From NCBI GenBank assembly GCA_015064955.1, contig SVRD01000003.1, forward strand, positions 62,001 to 126,000: a DNA stretch of 64,000 nt. The letters run 5' to 3'. Positions 1 through 11,300 of the stretch are shown in pieces; the first letter of the stretch is position 1; each line of letters opens with the position of its first letter. Made by a program: the position numbers and the translations under genes. The notes beneath the pieces were generated by a model. That model was not told the DNA's origin and did no database searches. It worked only from the letters and a program-made list of their open reading frames with translations. The stretch comes from Oscillospiraceae bacterium (lineage in GTDB: Bacteria > Bacillota > Clostridia > Oscillospirales > CAG-382).

Positions 1-451
1 CGAAGAAAAAGAGGTATATACCCGCGGTCAAGAACTGAAGAATGAGCTTTTGAGATGCGCTGAGGCCCTTATTGCGCTTTTTGAAAAGCTTTACATAGTC
101 ATCAACAAATCCGATAATTCCTTGCGAAAGCGCAAAACCGAGTAAGAGAAGCATTTTGGGCAATACCAAGCTTATCGATTGCGATTCGAGAATACCGTTA
201 GCATATTCGGCAATTAGATCGTTGCGGAAAAAGAGAAATGCGACGATCCAGCCGATAAGGCAGGCGATTATAAAGAAGAGTCCACCGAGGTTTGGTGTGC
301 CCTCTTTTGATTTATGCCAGGAGGGTCCGATCTCCAATATCTTCTGGCCAAGCTTTACCTTGCGAAGATAAGGAATGAATATCTTATATAAAATCACACC
401 GATAATAAACGAAACAAGTGCGGCGATACCGCAATAAAGCCATATTTTCAT
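1..451 (-). CDS. mraY: Phospho-N-acetylmuramoyl-pentapeptide transferase MraY (N-terminal part; runs off window start)
   Basis: Manual translation of the reverse complement from ATG at 451: MKIWLYCGIAALVSF...KSKEGTPNLGGLFFI...GFVDDYVKLFKKRNKGLSASQKLILQF; MraY GTP-x-GG and VDDY-K motifs; downstream of murF as in dcw clusters. Not in the ORF track. Confidence 0.93.
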   Translation of the reverse strand, partial: MKIWLYCGIAALVSFIIGVILYKIFIPYLRKVKLGQKILEIGPSWHKSKEGTPNLGGLFFIIACLIGWIVAFLFFRNDLIAEYANGILESQSISLVLPKMLLLLGFALSQGIIGFVDDYVKLFKKRNKGLSASQKLILQFLTAGIYLFFF

Positions 452-468
452 CGTTTTTCTCCTTTATA

Positions 469-1812
469 TTATACGATAACACGACCGAGATTCATTCCGT
501 TGCTCGCTTTATAAAGTACAATGTCGCCATCTTTTACAAAGGATTTCAAAAAGGATTTTAATTCTTCCGCATTATCCTTTTCAAAGCTGTAAATATCCTT
601 GATATTGCAAGATTCTGCGATATATTTAGCCATTTCGCCATAGGTTATCAGAATATCGGCGTTACCGTCGACATAGCTTCCGACAGAGCGATGCAATTTA
701 ACAGATTCGTTTCCGAGCTCGAGCATATCACCAAGAACAGCGATTCGTCTTCCCTTGTATGAAGAAAGAACCGAAAGAGAAGCCTTCATAGATTCGGGTG
801 AGGCGTTGTAGCAATCGGAGATTACAGTGTGTCCCTCGGATTCATAAATAAATTGCCTTTTTCCGTCGCTTTGATAGGAAGAAAGTGCATTTGCGGCTTT
901 TTGCAGATCGACATCGAGCAAATAAGCAGCTGCAAGAGCAAAGAGAGAGTTCATCACAAAATGCTTTCCCTTTACATTAAGCGAAACAGTTACTTCTTTT
1001 CCTGCGATCACGGCAGTAAAATCAACGCCGTTTGAAGTTTCAATTACATTCTTGGCATAGCCTTTGCAAGAGTCATCGTCGAAAGAAACGAAAAACGTTT
1101 CGTTATTTTCATACGTATAATCGCGCAAAAGCGGTTCGTCGCCATTTAAAATGAGATAAGAATGATATCCCGAAAACGCGGAAATTTTAAGTTTTTCATC
1201 GCGAATCGCTTCACGAGTGCCGAGATTTTCGATATGAGAATAGCCGATATTTGTAATTATCGAAAATGCGGGACGGGCACATTCGGCAATTTTTATCATC
1301 TCGCCCGGCATCGACATTCCGAGCTCGACAACAGCGCAATCAACCGATTCGGGAGTCGCAAGAATAGTTTGCGGAAGTCCGATCTGACTATTTGAGTTGC
1401 CGAGAGTTTTGTGAACTGTTCGTTCGGCGGAAAGAGCAACCGCAACCATATCCTTTGTTGTTGTCTTCCCTACCGAGCCCGTGATACCGATGATTGGCGT
1501 ATAATTCAATACAGTATTGCGATAATGTGCGGCAAGCTGTTGCAGTGCGGTTCTGACATCGGGAACATAAATGCAGTCGCCGACGAATTTGAGGTTATCC
1601 GCTCTGTCTGTAAGTGCACAGAAGCCCTTTTCGAGCAGAGGTGCAACAAAATTGTTGCCATCCACACGCTCGCCACGAAGCGCCAAGAAAAGCTTATCGT
1701 GTTCGGGTGTGCGGCTATCGGAATAAAAGCCTGTTACTCTGCGTTTTCCGTCAGTCGATTCCGAAAGTCTGCCGCCGCATACTTTAGCGATATATTCAAG
1801 TTCGAAGTTCAT
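469..1812 (-). CDS. murF: UDP-N-acetylmuramoyl-tripeptide--D-alanyl-D-alanine ligase MurF
   Basis: 447 aa; Mur ligase P-loop GITGSVGKTTTKDM, NSNSQIGLP, VISDCYNASPESM; dcw context. Confidence 0.95.
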   Translation of the reverse strand: MNFELEYIAKVCGGRLSESTDGKRRVTGFYSDSRTPEHDKLFLALRGERVDGNNFVAPLLEKGFCALTDRADNLKFVGDCIYVPDVRTALQQLAAHYRNTVLNYTPIIGITGSVGKTTTKDMVAVALSAERTVHKTLGNSNSQIGLPQTILATPESVDCAVVELGMSMPGEMIKIAECARPAFSIITNIGYSHIENLGTREAIRDEKLKISAFSGYHSYLILNGDEPLLRDYTYENNETFFVSFDDDSCKGYAKNVIETSNGVDFTAVIAGKEVTVSLNVKGKHFVMNSLFALAAAYLLDVDLQKAANALSSYQSDGKRQFIYESEGHTVISDCYNASPESMKASLSVLSSYKGRRIAVLGDMLELGNESVKLHRSVGSYVDGNADILITYGEMAKYIAESCNIKDIYSFEKDNAEELKSFLKSFVKDGDIVLYKASNGMNLGRVIV

Positions 1813-4076
1813 TATTCTATTGCCTCGTCATACAAGAATTCAAGCTCGATAACGGTGCCGGGGAGCACGTATTCGCCGGCAAGAACCGATTGCGAAACAA
1901 CCTTACAGTTAGTATAGTCGCCATTGAAAATACCCTTGACGGATACGTTGAGATTACTGTTGATTATCGCCTTGATTGCCGCGGTCGGCGACATATTTCT
2001 TACGTCGGGCACCTTTACGTTTGCGCTTATTTCGGCACCCTCGGTATAAAGTATCACTACGCCGTTGGTAGAAATAACGGTACCTTCAGCAGGGAGCTGT
2101 TCTATGACAGTCTCGCCTTCGCCGCGAACGATGCACTTGAGACCCGCGTTTTCAATCAAGGTCTTTGCATTTGCGACAGACTGACCGACATATCCCGAAA
2201 CGGTTGTTTCTGTATCTGCACTGTGGTTGGGCGCGATGCCGAGATGAGGGAGAACCTCGGTGAGAATATTCGATACGATAGGTGCGGCAACGGCCGAACC
2301 GAAATGCTGCCCGCCCTGCGGATCGTCCACAAGAACAAGAATTGCTATTTTGGGGTCCTCTGCGGGAGCGAAGGTCACGCAGGAGGAAATATAGTCGTTT
2401 TCGGGCTTAGTGTCTCTTTTTTCGGACGTACCTGTCTTTGAAACGACGTTATAACCCGATACAGCGGCGTTTTTGGTGGAGTTGGTAAGGGCTGTTATGA
2501 TCTTGTCGCAGGTTTCGGTCGATATAACCTGACGATCTGTTTCATATTCAAAGGTTTTTACGACGTTTCCGTTATCGTCGACAAGTGCCTTTACCGCGTG
2601 AGGAACGACAAGATATCCGCCGTTGGCAACAGTCGAAACAGCGCGTAAATGCTGAAGCGGCGTGACCTTGAAGGTCTGACCGAAGGAATATACCGCCAAT
2701 TCGAGAGTTTCGAACTGAGTATTTTCTGTTGCGTAATAAATCGAAGAAACCTCACCTGCAATATCGCTTCCCGAGGTTTGCGTATAGCCGAATTCATCGA
2801 AATACTTTTTGAAGATAGAATTGCCTATCGCACCGCCTATCTGAATAAATGCGGGGTTGCAGGAGTTTACGATAGCCTCGCTGAAGGTCTGAGTTCCGTG
2901 ACCCGAAGTTTTATGGCAACGGATCTTGGTACCTGCGACGATTGTTGCTCCGACGCAGGAGAAGCTCGAGTTCTCGTAGCTTATCTTGCCCTCTTCGAGA
3001 GCGATTGCACTTGTAATGATCTTGAAAGTAGAGCCTGGCTCGTAGGTTTGTGTAGCAATAGTATTGTTCCACATCTCGTACAAAAGGCGGGTGCGTTCCT
3101 TCGAGCGTTCATCGACTGTGCCGATATACGAATCGTACAATCCCTGATAATAGGGCGAAAGTGTGTTGTAATTATTCAAATCATAGCTCGGGTAGATTGC
3201 AGATGCAAGGAGTTCGCCGTTGGTGACGTCCATTACAATGCACTCGACTCTGCCCTTGGGCATATGCTCGATATACGCTTGCTCGATATATTTTTCAACG
3301 GTATTCTGGATAGTCCAGTCGACTGTTGTAACGACGTTCAAGCCGTTTGTTGCGGGGATATAAGACGAGCCTACGCCCGAATCGAGCTCGTTGCCGTATG
3401 CGTCAGCCGCTTTTATCGATCTGCCGTCAACACCTGCGAGGTATTCGTTGTAGGTGAGCTCGAGACCCGAAAGGCCTTGGTTATCCGAGCCGGTAAATCC
3501 GAGAAGATGTGAAGCAAAGCTGCCGTATCTGTAATAACGCTTTGTGGTTTCTTCAAGGTGGATTATCGTTTCGTAATCATTTTCGGAAATAAAGGCGCGT
3601 ACAGCCGCTTCCTCGGTCTCGGTGAGGAACTTTTTGATTATCTGATACTTGGATGCGGTTCTGTTACCTTTTTCGATAATTTCGCTTTTTTCAACCGTAA
3701 GAATACGCGCCAATCCGTCGGCAATATTGTTCAGCAGTTCTTCACGGGTGATATCTTCCTCGTTCTGCGATTCCTCCGCAACCGATTTGATATCGGCAGG
3801 AGAAATGAAGCAGTTGTATACCGTTGCGCTGACAGCAAGCTCCGTTGTACCGTCGTTAGCGAGGATAGAGCCGCGTTTTGCGGGAATAGTAACCGAGCTG
3901 GTATATTGATCGAGAGCGGCGGTTCGATAATCAGCAGGATCGGCAAGCATAAGATAGGCAAATCTCACGCAAAGAAGGAGCATAAATACCAAAATAACAA
4001 TAAGCGCAACGCGCCCGCGCGCAGCGATGGTGCGGCTGCTTCCGGACGTTGTGATTTTTTTCGATGCGCTTGCCAT
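1812..4076 (-). CDS. Class B penicillin-binding protein (FtsI/SpoVD-like transpeptidase) with C-terminal PASTA domains
   Basis: 754 aa; N-terminal TM, transpeptidase motifs STFK, SCN, KTGT; C-terminal PASTA-like repeats (VSGYVGQSVANAKTLIENAGL..., VPDVRNMSPTAAIKAI...). Confidence 0.93.
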   Translation of the reverse strand: MASASKKITTSGSSRTIAARGRVALIVILVFMLLLCVRFAYLMLADPADYRTAALDQYTSSVTIPAKRGSILANDGTTELAVSATVYNCFISPADIKSVAEESQNEEDITREELLNNIADGLARILTVEKSEIIEKGNRTASKYQIIKKFLTETEEAAVRAFISENDYETIIHLEETTKRYYRYGSFASHLLGFTGSDNQGLSGLELTYNEYLAGVDGRSIKAADAYGNELDSGVGSSYIPATNGLNVVTTVDWTIQNTVEKYIEQAYIEHMPKGRVECIVMDVTNGELLASAIYPSYDLNNYNTLSPYYQGLYDSYIGTVDERSKERTRLLYEMWNNTIATQTYEPGSTFKIITSAIALEEGKISYENSSFSCVGATIVAGTKIRCHKTSGHGTQTFSEAIVNSCNPAFIQIGGAIGNSIFKKYFDEFGYTQTSGSDIAGEVSSIYYATENTQFETLELAVYSFGQTFKVTPLQHLRAVSTVANGGYLVVPHAVKALVDDNGNVVKTFEYETDRQVISTETCDKIITALTNSTKNAAVSGYNVVSKTGTSEKRDTKPENDYISSCVTFAPAEDPKIAILVLVDDPQGGQHFGSAVAAPIVSNILTEVLPHLGIAPNHSADTETTVSGYVGQSVANAKTLIENAGLKCIVRGEGETVIEQLPAEGTVISTNGVVILYTEGAEISANVKVPDVRNMSPTAAIKAIINSNLNVSVKGIFNGDYTNCKVVSQSVLAGEYVLPGTVIELEFLYDEAIE

Positions 4077-4221
4077 AAATAATTACTCCTTTTGATAAGA
4101 CAAATGGGTAAAGAGGAAAAAGCCCCGTTACCCTTTGTATAAATATATTCCGATAAGCCGAAATAATGTCTTTTACATTATAACATATACCTCGGAAAAT
4201 GTATATAGTGTTTTTTAATTT

Positions 4222-4812
4222 TTAATCAAGAAAATCCTTGATAACCTCGCCCAAGCCGGTGAGCAAGAAGCCGAAGCCGCCTTCTTCGCCGTCATCGTAG
4301 CTGTGCATTTCGGTTCTGTCTTCCTGTTCGGTAGTGATTATATGAATATTGCTTTCGGGAATATTCTTGGTCATACCGAGTTCTTCGGTTGCGTACTTTT
4401 CGATTTCGCCGATATCGTACTTATTGCTCAATGTTACCTCGAGGTCATCCTGTGTTTTTTCCATAGAAGCAAGCTTGTTGTTGAGTTCGGTGATTTCGGA
4501 GCGGTATTTGTCAACCTCTGCGTAATTCATCATCATAAAAAGGAAAAGTGCAGTGATGATAACCGAAATTACGACTATCGACCAAGGGAAAGGCGCTTTG
4601 TCCTTTTTCTTAACATTGACAACACGCGGTGCGCGAACCGCATGCATATTCGACGCACGCTTTGCCGACGATTTCTTTCCTTTTTTTACGACGGATGCCG
4701 ACTTTTTAACAGTAACATCGCCTGTATTTGCTTTTTTTCGCGTTACGGTGGTTGTTGTTAGCGAAGTGTTTCTTTCCTGCATTCTGACATCCTCCATTAG
4801 ATCTTTTCGCAT
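4222..4812 (-). CDS. ftsL: FtsL-like septum formation initiator protein
   Basis: 196 aa; basic N-terminus, single TM, coiled coil (EITELNNKLASMEKTQDDLEVTLSNKYD); position between rsmH and PBP. Confidence 0.75.
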   Translation of the reverse strand: MRKDLMEDVRMQERNTSLTTTTVTRKKANTGDVTVKKSASVVKKGKKSSAKRASNMHAVRAPRVVNVKKKDKAPFPWSIVVISVIITALFLFMMMNYAEVDKYRSEITELNNKLASMEKTQDDLEVTLSNKYDIGEIEKYATEELGMTKNIPESNIHIITTEQEDRTEMHSYDDGEEGGFGFLLTGLGEVIKDFLD

Positions 4813-5726
4813 ACACGAAGCTTTGCGCTGTGTGATCGCGAATTATTGTTTATTTCTTCCTCACTCGGAAGAATCGGTTTCTTTGTGATTATTTTTGCAA
4901 TCTGTTTTTTACCGCACACGCATATCGGGAAGTCCGACGGGCAGATGCAAGGTCTTTCGAGCTTTTGAAAACCGTTTTTGACAAGTCGGTCTTCTAACGA
5001 ATGGAAGCTTATTATCGACATTCTACCGCCGACGTTAAGCAGTTCTGCACCCTCCTCGATTGCTTTCGGGATACAGTCAAGCTCGCCGTTGACCTCTATT
5101 CTGATCGCCTGAAAGCTTCTCTTTGCCGGGTTGCCGTTATCATAACGGATTTTTTGAGGTATCGCCGATGTGACAAGCTCTGCAAGCTCAAGAGTATTTT
5201 GTATCGGTTTCTCGTTTCTTACTTCACAAATCTTTTTTGCGATTCTCGAGGCGAAGCGTTCTTCTCCGTAGTCGCGGAGTATTCTGATAAGCTCGTTTTC
5301 GGAATATGTATTTACGACCTCGTACGCTGTAAGAGATGCGCTTCTGTCCATTCTCATATCGAGAGGAGCATCCTTGATATACGAAAATCCGCGTTCGGCA
5401 ACGTCGAGCTGATGCGACGACACGCCAAGATCCATAAGTATTCCGTCTACTCTGTCGTAGCCTGCAGTCTCGACCGCATCTTTTATATTTTCAAAATTAT
5501 TCTTAACCGTTATCAAGCGTTTATCCTTGATTTTTTCTTCCGCGTTGCGCAGTGCATCGTCATCGCGGTCGATGCCAATCACCCTGCCGTTTTCTCCGAG
5601 GCGTTCAAGTATGAGTGAGGTATGCCCGGCGCCGCCGAGTGTACAGTCGACATATACTCCGTCGGGCTTGATATTGAGCGAATCGACGGTTTCGTAAAGC
5701 AAAACCGAAATATGTGAAAATTCCAT
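4797..5726 (-). CDS. rsmH: 16S rRNA (cytosine(1402)-N(4))-methyltransferase RsmH
   Basis: 309 aa; HISVLLYETVDSLNIKPDGVYVDCTLGGAGHT, GILMDLGVSSHQLD, FQAIRIEVNGEL, IISFHSLEDRLVK. Confidence 0.97.
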   Translation of the reverse strand: MEFSHISVLLYETVDSLNIKPDGVYVDCTLGGAGHTSLILERLGENGRVIGIDRDDDALRNAEEKIKDKRLITVKNNFENIKDAVETAGYDRVDGILMDLGVSSHQLDVAERGFSYIKDAPLDMRMDRSASLTAYEVVNTYSENELIRILRDYGEERFASRIAKKICEVRNEKPIQNTLELAELVTSAIPQKIRYDNGNPAKRSFQAIRIEVNGELDCIPKAIEEGAELLNVGGRMSIISFHSLEDRLVKNGFQKLERPCICPSDFPICVCGKKQIAKIITKKPILPSEEEINNNSRSHSAKLRVCEKI

Positions 5727-5727
5727 T

Positions 5728-6147
5728 TTAGAACCCCAATTCGATCAATTCGTTGGTGATATCCTCGTTATCAAAGAGATCCTGCTCTTCTGCCCAAGCA
5801 GAAGCAGACCAAAGTTCAAGGTGCGAGCGATTGCCGACGATAACAACTTCTTTTTCGAGATTTGCAAAGGTACGGAAATTTTGGTTTACCGTTACTCTGC
5901 CCTGCGCGTCGATCGAGCCTTCGTCCGAGCCGGCATAGAAATAACGGCGGACGCGGCGTTCCTTTGCAACGGGAAGCTCTTCGAGCTTGGCGGTGAAGTT
6001 TTCCCATTCTTCCTTGGGGTAAATGCAAACGCATTTATCAAACCCGCGGGAAAGAATGAACTCATCTCCGAGCCTTTCGCGAAGCTTTGCGGGGATAAAC
6101 AAACGTCCCTTGGCGTCTATATTATGTCTGTATTCACCGTAGAACAT
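5728..6147 (-). CDS. mraZ: Transcriptional regulator MraZ
   Basis: MFYGEYRHNIDAKGRLFIPAKLRERLGDEFIL...; ORF track starts upstream at 6246 but MFYGEYRHNID with a preceding AGAAAGGGG RBS is the likely start. Confidence 0.95.
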   Translation of the reverse strand: MFYGEYRHNIDAKGRLFIPAKLRERLGDEFILSRGFDKCVCIYPKEEWENFTAKLEELPVAKERRVRRYFYAGSDEGSIDAQGRVTVNQNFRTFANLEKEVVIVGNRSHLELWSASAWAEEQDLFDNEDITNELIELGF

Positions 6148-6196
6148 CGTTTTTACCCCTTTCTGTGTGATTTTGAAGCGAAAGTGTGGGAGTTCG

Positions 6197-6222
6197 CACC
6201 CATACGCTCCACTTCGCTCCTC
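6197..6222 (-). promoter_or_regulatory. Putative MraZ-box array (three 6-mers on a 10-bp period)
   Basis: Minus strand reads GAGGAG-CGAA-GTGGAG-CGTA-TGGGTG-CGAA between the -10 box and mraZ. Confidence 0.65.
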
Positions 6223-6234
6223 TAATATGGGTTT

Positions 6235-6263
6235 ATTATACCTCAAAGACCCAAAAAATGCAA
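6235..6263 (-). promoter_or_regulatory. Putative sigma-A promoter of the dcw operon
   Basis: Minus strand TTGCAT-17 nt-TATAAT (-35 at 6258-6263, -10 at 6235-6240). Confidence 0.6.
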
Positions 6264-6649
6264 TAGAACGAAATGATAATTTTATGTGATTATGTAAAGT
6301 GATTTAGCATTATGACCACTTCAAAATACCTTTATTTTCAAGGGTTTTCGACAATATGCGCTATCGAAAAAGCGAATTATGTATCGAAAAATTGTAATTG
6401 TGCAACAAACTTATGTTCGGAATAGCGCGAAAATGCCCATAAAACAAGCAAATTGAAGTCAATTTGGCGATACTGCGCGAAGCGTTTTTTCACACTTTTG
6501 TCAATGTGGAGAAATATTTTTCTTAATTCGATAATGCATGCCCGACAGTCGCATTTTCCGCTTTGTTTTACCCTTTTACGTGATGTTAATTTTTGCTTGA
6601 ATTTGATTACGAATGACGATAAAGGTGCTAAATAATAAAAGTCTGCACA

Positions 6650-6692
6650 AAAAAGAAAAACCGCTCTGTCTTTTACGACAAAACGGTTTATT
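6650..6692 (-). terminator. Rho-independent terminator downstream of fhs
   Basis: Minus strand AAACCGTTTTGTCGTAAAAGACAGAGCGGTTTTTCTTTTTT: GC stem plus U-tract right after the fhs stop. Confidence 0.8.
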
Positions 6693-6705
6693 TTATTTAC
6701 TTTTA

Positions 6706-8385
6706 TCAGAACAGACCGGAAATTACTCCGTTTTCGTCCACGTCGATTCTTTCTGCGGCGGGTACCTTGGGCAAGCCCGGCATTGTAAGAATATCGCCGG
6801 TAAGAACAACCACAAAGCCTGCGCCTGCGGAGACCTTTACGTTCTTTACGGTAACAGTGAAGTTTTCGGGTGCACCAAGCTTGGTGGGATCATCAGAGAA
6901 GCTGTACTGTGTCTTTGCGATACATACGGGGCACTTATCAAATCCCATAGACTCAAGCTTTTTGATCTGCTTTGCGGCATTGGGCATTACGGTCACACCG
7001 TTACCGCCGTAGATCTTTTTGACGACAGCTTCGATCTTTTCAACGATAGAAAGATCGTCGGAATAAGAGAAGGTGAAATCCCCCTTTTCTTCTTCGCAGA
7101 GGCGCACTACTTCCCTTGCGAGAGCTTCGCCGCCCTTACCGCCATCTGCCCAAACGGTAGAAAGAACGGTATTTACGCCGAGCTCGCGGCACTTTGCGAT
7201 AATGAAATCAATTTCGTTATCGGTATCGGTCGGAAAACGGTTGACAGCGACAACGCAAGGGAGCTTATATACGTTTTTGATATTGGAGACGTGACGGAGA
7301 AGATTGGGAATTCCGCGTTCAAGTGCACCAAGATCCTCGTTTGCAAGCTCGGTCTTTGCAAGTCCGCCGTGCATTTTGAGAGCACGCACGGTTGCAACGA
7401 CAACTACCGCATCGGGAGTGAGACCTGCCATACGGCACTTGATATCGAGAAACTTTTCTGCACCGAGGTCCGCGCCGAAGCCTGCTTCGGTAACAGTGTA
7501 GTCGCCCATTTTAAGTGCCATTTTGGTTGCCATAACCGAGTTACAGCCGTGAGCGATATTTGCAAAGGGACCGCCGTGAACAAACGCGGGAGTGCCTTCG
7601 AGAGTCTGAACAAGATTGGGCTTCAATGCGTCCTTCAAAAGCGCTGTCATCGCGCCCTGTGCATTGAGCTGACCGCAACGAACCGGCTCGTCCGAATAAG
7701 TATATCCGATGATAATATTCGCAAGGCGGTTTTTAAGATCGGTTATCGAATCGGAAAGGCAGAGCACCGCCATTATTTCGGAGGCAACTGTAATATCGAA
7801 TCCGTCTTCACGCGGGACACCGTTTGCGGTACCGCCCATACCGTCGAGAATAAAACGGAGCTGGCGGTCATTCATATCAACACAACGCTTCCAGGTGATA
7901 CGGCGAGGGTCGATATTGAGACTGTTGCCCTGCTGGATATGGTTGTCGATCATTGCGGCAAGAAGATTGTTCGCCGCGCCGATAGCGTGGAAGTCGCCCG
8001 TAAAGTGAAGGTTGATATCCTCCATCGGAACGACCTGTGCGTATCCGCCGCCTGCCGCGCCGCCCTTTACGCCGAACACCGGTCCGAGCGAGGGCTCACG
8101 AAGGGCAACCGTAACGTCCTTGCCGATGCGCTTCAAGCCGTCGGCAAGTCCGATAGTTGTTGTAGTCTTTCCCTCTCCTGCGGGAGTGGGAGTTATTGCG
8201 GTAACCAAAATAAGCTTACCGTCTTCTTTTTTTGTTTCTTTAAGGAGGGATAAATCTATCTTTGCTTTGTACTTGCCGTAGTGCTCGATGTATTTTTCAT
8301 CAACGTGAGCGATCTCGGCAATCTCGCTGATCGGTTTTAACTCACAGCTTTGCGCTATTTCTATATCCGATTTATATGCCATCAC
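6706..8385 (-). CDS. fhs: Formate--tetrahydrofolate ligase
   Basis: 559 aa; [56 protein letters not shown]. Confidence 0.97.
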   Translation of the reverse strand: MMAYKSDIEIAQSCELKPISEIAEIAHVDEKYIEHYGKYKAKIDLSLLKETKKEDGKLILVTAITPTPAGEGKTTTTIGLADGLKRIGKDVTVALREPSLGPVFGVKGGAAGGGYAQVVPMEDINLHFTGDFHAIGAANNLLAAMIDNHIQQGNSLNIDPRRITWKRCVDMNDRQLRFILDGMGGTANGVPREDGFDITVASEIMAVLCLSDSITDLKNRLANIIIGYTYSDEPVRCGQLNAQGAMTALLKDALKPNLVQTLEGTPAFVHGGPFANIAHGCNSVMATKMALKMGDYTVTEAGFGADLGAEKFLDIKCRMAGLTPDAVVVVATVRALKMHGGLAKTELANEDLGALERGIPNLLRHVSNIKNVYKLPCVVAVNRFPTDTDNEIDFIIAKCRELGVNTVLSTVWADGGKGGEALAREVVRLCEEEKGDFTFSYSDDLSIVEKIEAVVKKIYGGNGVTVMPNAAKQIKKLESMGFDKCPVCIAKTQYSFSDDPTKLGAPENFTVTVKNVKVSAGAGFVVVLTGDILTMPGLPKVPAAERIDVDENGVISGLF

Positions 8386-8397
8386 ATAAGCTCCTTA

Positions 8398-11300
8398 TTA
8401 TTTAAAATACTTAACCGCCGCTTCAAACATTCTTATATCGTAAGCGCCGGGAACGTTCTTGTAAAGTCCTGCGCCGATACGTTCGCTATGTCCCATTTTA
8501 CCGAATACTCTGCCGTCGGGAGAGGTGATACCCTCGATCGCGCACATAGAGCCGTTGGGGTTGAAGTGAACGTCGCCGGTTGCATTATTTTCGAGATCGA
8601 CGTACTGGGTAGCGATCTGACCGTTTGCGGCAAGCTCACGTACAAGCTCATCACTTGCGAGGAAGCGTCCCTCACCGTGAGAGATGGGCACGTTGTAAAC
8701 GTCGCCGACATTGGTAAGCGCGAGCCAGGGGGACTTGTTCGATGATACACGGGTACGAACGATACGGGACTGGTGGCGTGCGATAGTGTTGAAGGTAAGA
8801 GTCGGGCAATTTTCGTCGGTATCGATAATCTTGCCGTAGGGCACCAAGCCGAGCTTGATAAGCGCTTGGAAGCCGTTACAGATACCGCACATCAAGCCGT
8901 CGCGGTTCTCGAGAAGGTCGGTAACGCCGTCCTTGATTGCGGCATTACGGAAGAAGGCTGTGATAAACTTCGCACTTCCGTCGGGCTCGTCACCGCCCGA
9001 GAATCCGCCGGGAATGAATATCATTTGTGCAGACTTGATCTCGTTTGCAAAGTTTTCTATACTTCTTGCGATACCCGAAGCGGTGCGGTTATTGATAACA
9101 ATGATTTCGGGTTCTGCGCCTGCATCGCGTACAGCCTTTGCCGAATCGTACTCACAGTTTGTTCCCGGGAACGCGGGAATAAGAACCTTCGGCTTCGCGC
9201 ACTTGATTGCAGGTGCAACACGCTTGTCAGCTTCGTAGCTGTGAGTGATGATCTCGTCCTTGCTGTCGGGGATATTGCAGCTGAACACGCTTTCGAGCTT
9301 ATTCTCATAGATGCCGAGAAGCTCATTGAGGCAAAGCTTTTCTTCGCCGCAAGCAATCACGCATTTATCGGTAACGGTACCGATAAGCTTGCCGATATTA
9401 ACATCCTCGGTAACCTCGAGAACAAACGAGCCATAGGAATATCCGAAGAGCTCGGGAACGGTAAGATCCTTTTCATATTCAAAGCCGAGCATATTACCGA
9501 AGCACATCTTCATAACAGCCTCGGCGATACCGCCTATACCGCAGGTATAGCAGGATACAGCGATGCCCTTACGCATAAGCTCGGTAACCTTATTGAAGGT
9601 TGCGATAAGAGAATCCGCCTTGGGAAGTTTATCCTCGCCGAATTCAGGAGAAAGAACAACAACCTTATTGCCCGCAGACTTGAATTCGGGAGAAACGACC
9701 TCACTCGTCTTGCCTGCAGTAACAGCGAACGAAACGAGTGTGGGAGGAACGTTGATATCTTCGAAAGTACCGCTCATCGAGTCCTTACCGCCGATAGAGC
9801 CGATTCCGAGCTCCTTCTGTGCGCGGAATGCGCCGAGGAGTGCGCTGAGAGGCTTGCCCCAACGCTTTGAATCCTTGCCGAGACGCTCGAAGTATTCCTG
9901 GAAGGTAAGATAAACGTCCTTGAATTCGGCACCGGTTGCAACAAGCTTGGAAACCGATTCGACAACGGCGAGGTATGCGCCGTGGAAGGGGCTCTGCTCG
10001 GTTATGAAGGGGTTATAGCCCCAAGACATATAGGAGCAATTATCGGTATGCTTCTTTTCGACAGAGATCTTTTGAACCATCGCCTGAATGGGAGTGAGCT
10101 GATGCTTACCGCCAAAGGGCATAAGCACGGTACCCGCGCCGATGGTAGAGTCGAAGCGTTCGGAAAGGCCGCGCTTCGAGCAGATATTAAGATCGTCTGC
10201 AAGCGCTTTGTAGTTTTCGGCAAATCCGCCCGAAACAACCTTATTTGTATGGTTGCAGGAAGCGGTTTCGATATTGATATGCTTATCCGCGCCGTTGGAA
10301 TTGAGGAATTCGCGGCTGATATCTACAATTTTGTTGCCGTTCCAATGCATAACAAGGCGAGGCTCAGCAGTTACGGTAGCAACCTGAACGGCAGAAAGGT
10401 TTTCGGTTTCGGCAAGCTCCAAGAAGCGTTCAACGTCCTTTGCTTCGACAACGCAAGCCATTCTTTCCTGTGATTCACTGATTGCAAGCTCTGTGCCGTC
10501 CAATCCGTCGTACTTTTTGGGAACGGCATTGAGATCGATAACCAAGCCGTCGGCAAGCTCGCCGATAGCAACCGAAACACCGCCTGCGCCAAAGTCGTTG
10601 CAGCGCTTGATAAGGCGACTCGCTTCGGGGTTGCGGAAGAGGCGCTGGAGCTTACGTTCCTCGGGAGCGTTACCCTTTTGAACCTCTGCGCCGCAGGTTT
10701 CGAGCGAGGTAGCGGTATGAGATTTGGACGAGCCGGTCGCACCGCCGCAGCCGTCACGTCCGGTTGCACCGCCGAGGAGGATTACTGCGTCGCCCGCTTC
10801 GGGACGCTCACGGCGAACGTTTTCGGCGGGAGCCGCCGCGATAACAGCGCCTATCTCCATGCGCTTTGCAGCATAGCCGGGATGATAAAGCTCATCTACG
10901 ATACCGGTAGCAAGACCGATCTGGTTACCGTAGGAGGAGTATCCCGCAGCCGCAGTCGTGACGATCTTACGCTGAGGAAGCTTACCCTTGATAGTTTCGG
11001 AAACGGGCTTCAACGGGTCTGCCGCGCCGGTTACACGCATAGCTCCGTATACGTAGGATCTGCCGGAAAGCGGATCACGGATAGCGCCGCCGATACAGGT
11101 TGCAGCACCGCCGAAGGGTTCTATTTCTGTGGGGTGGTTATGTGTTTCGTTCTTGAACAGCAAAAGCCAAGGCTCTGTCACGCCGTCAACTTCGATATCG
11201 AGCTTAACGGTGCAGGCATTGATTTCCTCGGATTCATCGAGCTTATCGAGCTTGCCGTTCTTTTTAAGATATCTTACCGCGAGAGTAGCGACGTCCATAA

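Noticed and set aside
6613-8253. 546-aa plus-strand ORF opposite fhs
   Set aside because: Shadow ORF complementary to a strongly conserved gene; Cys/His-rich low-plausibility composition and no recognisable family.
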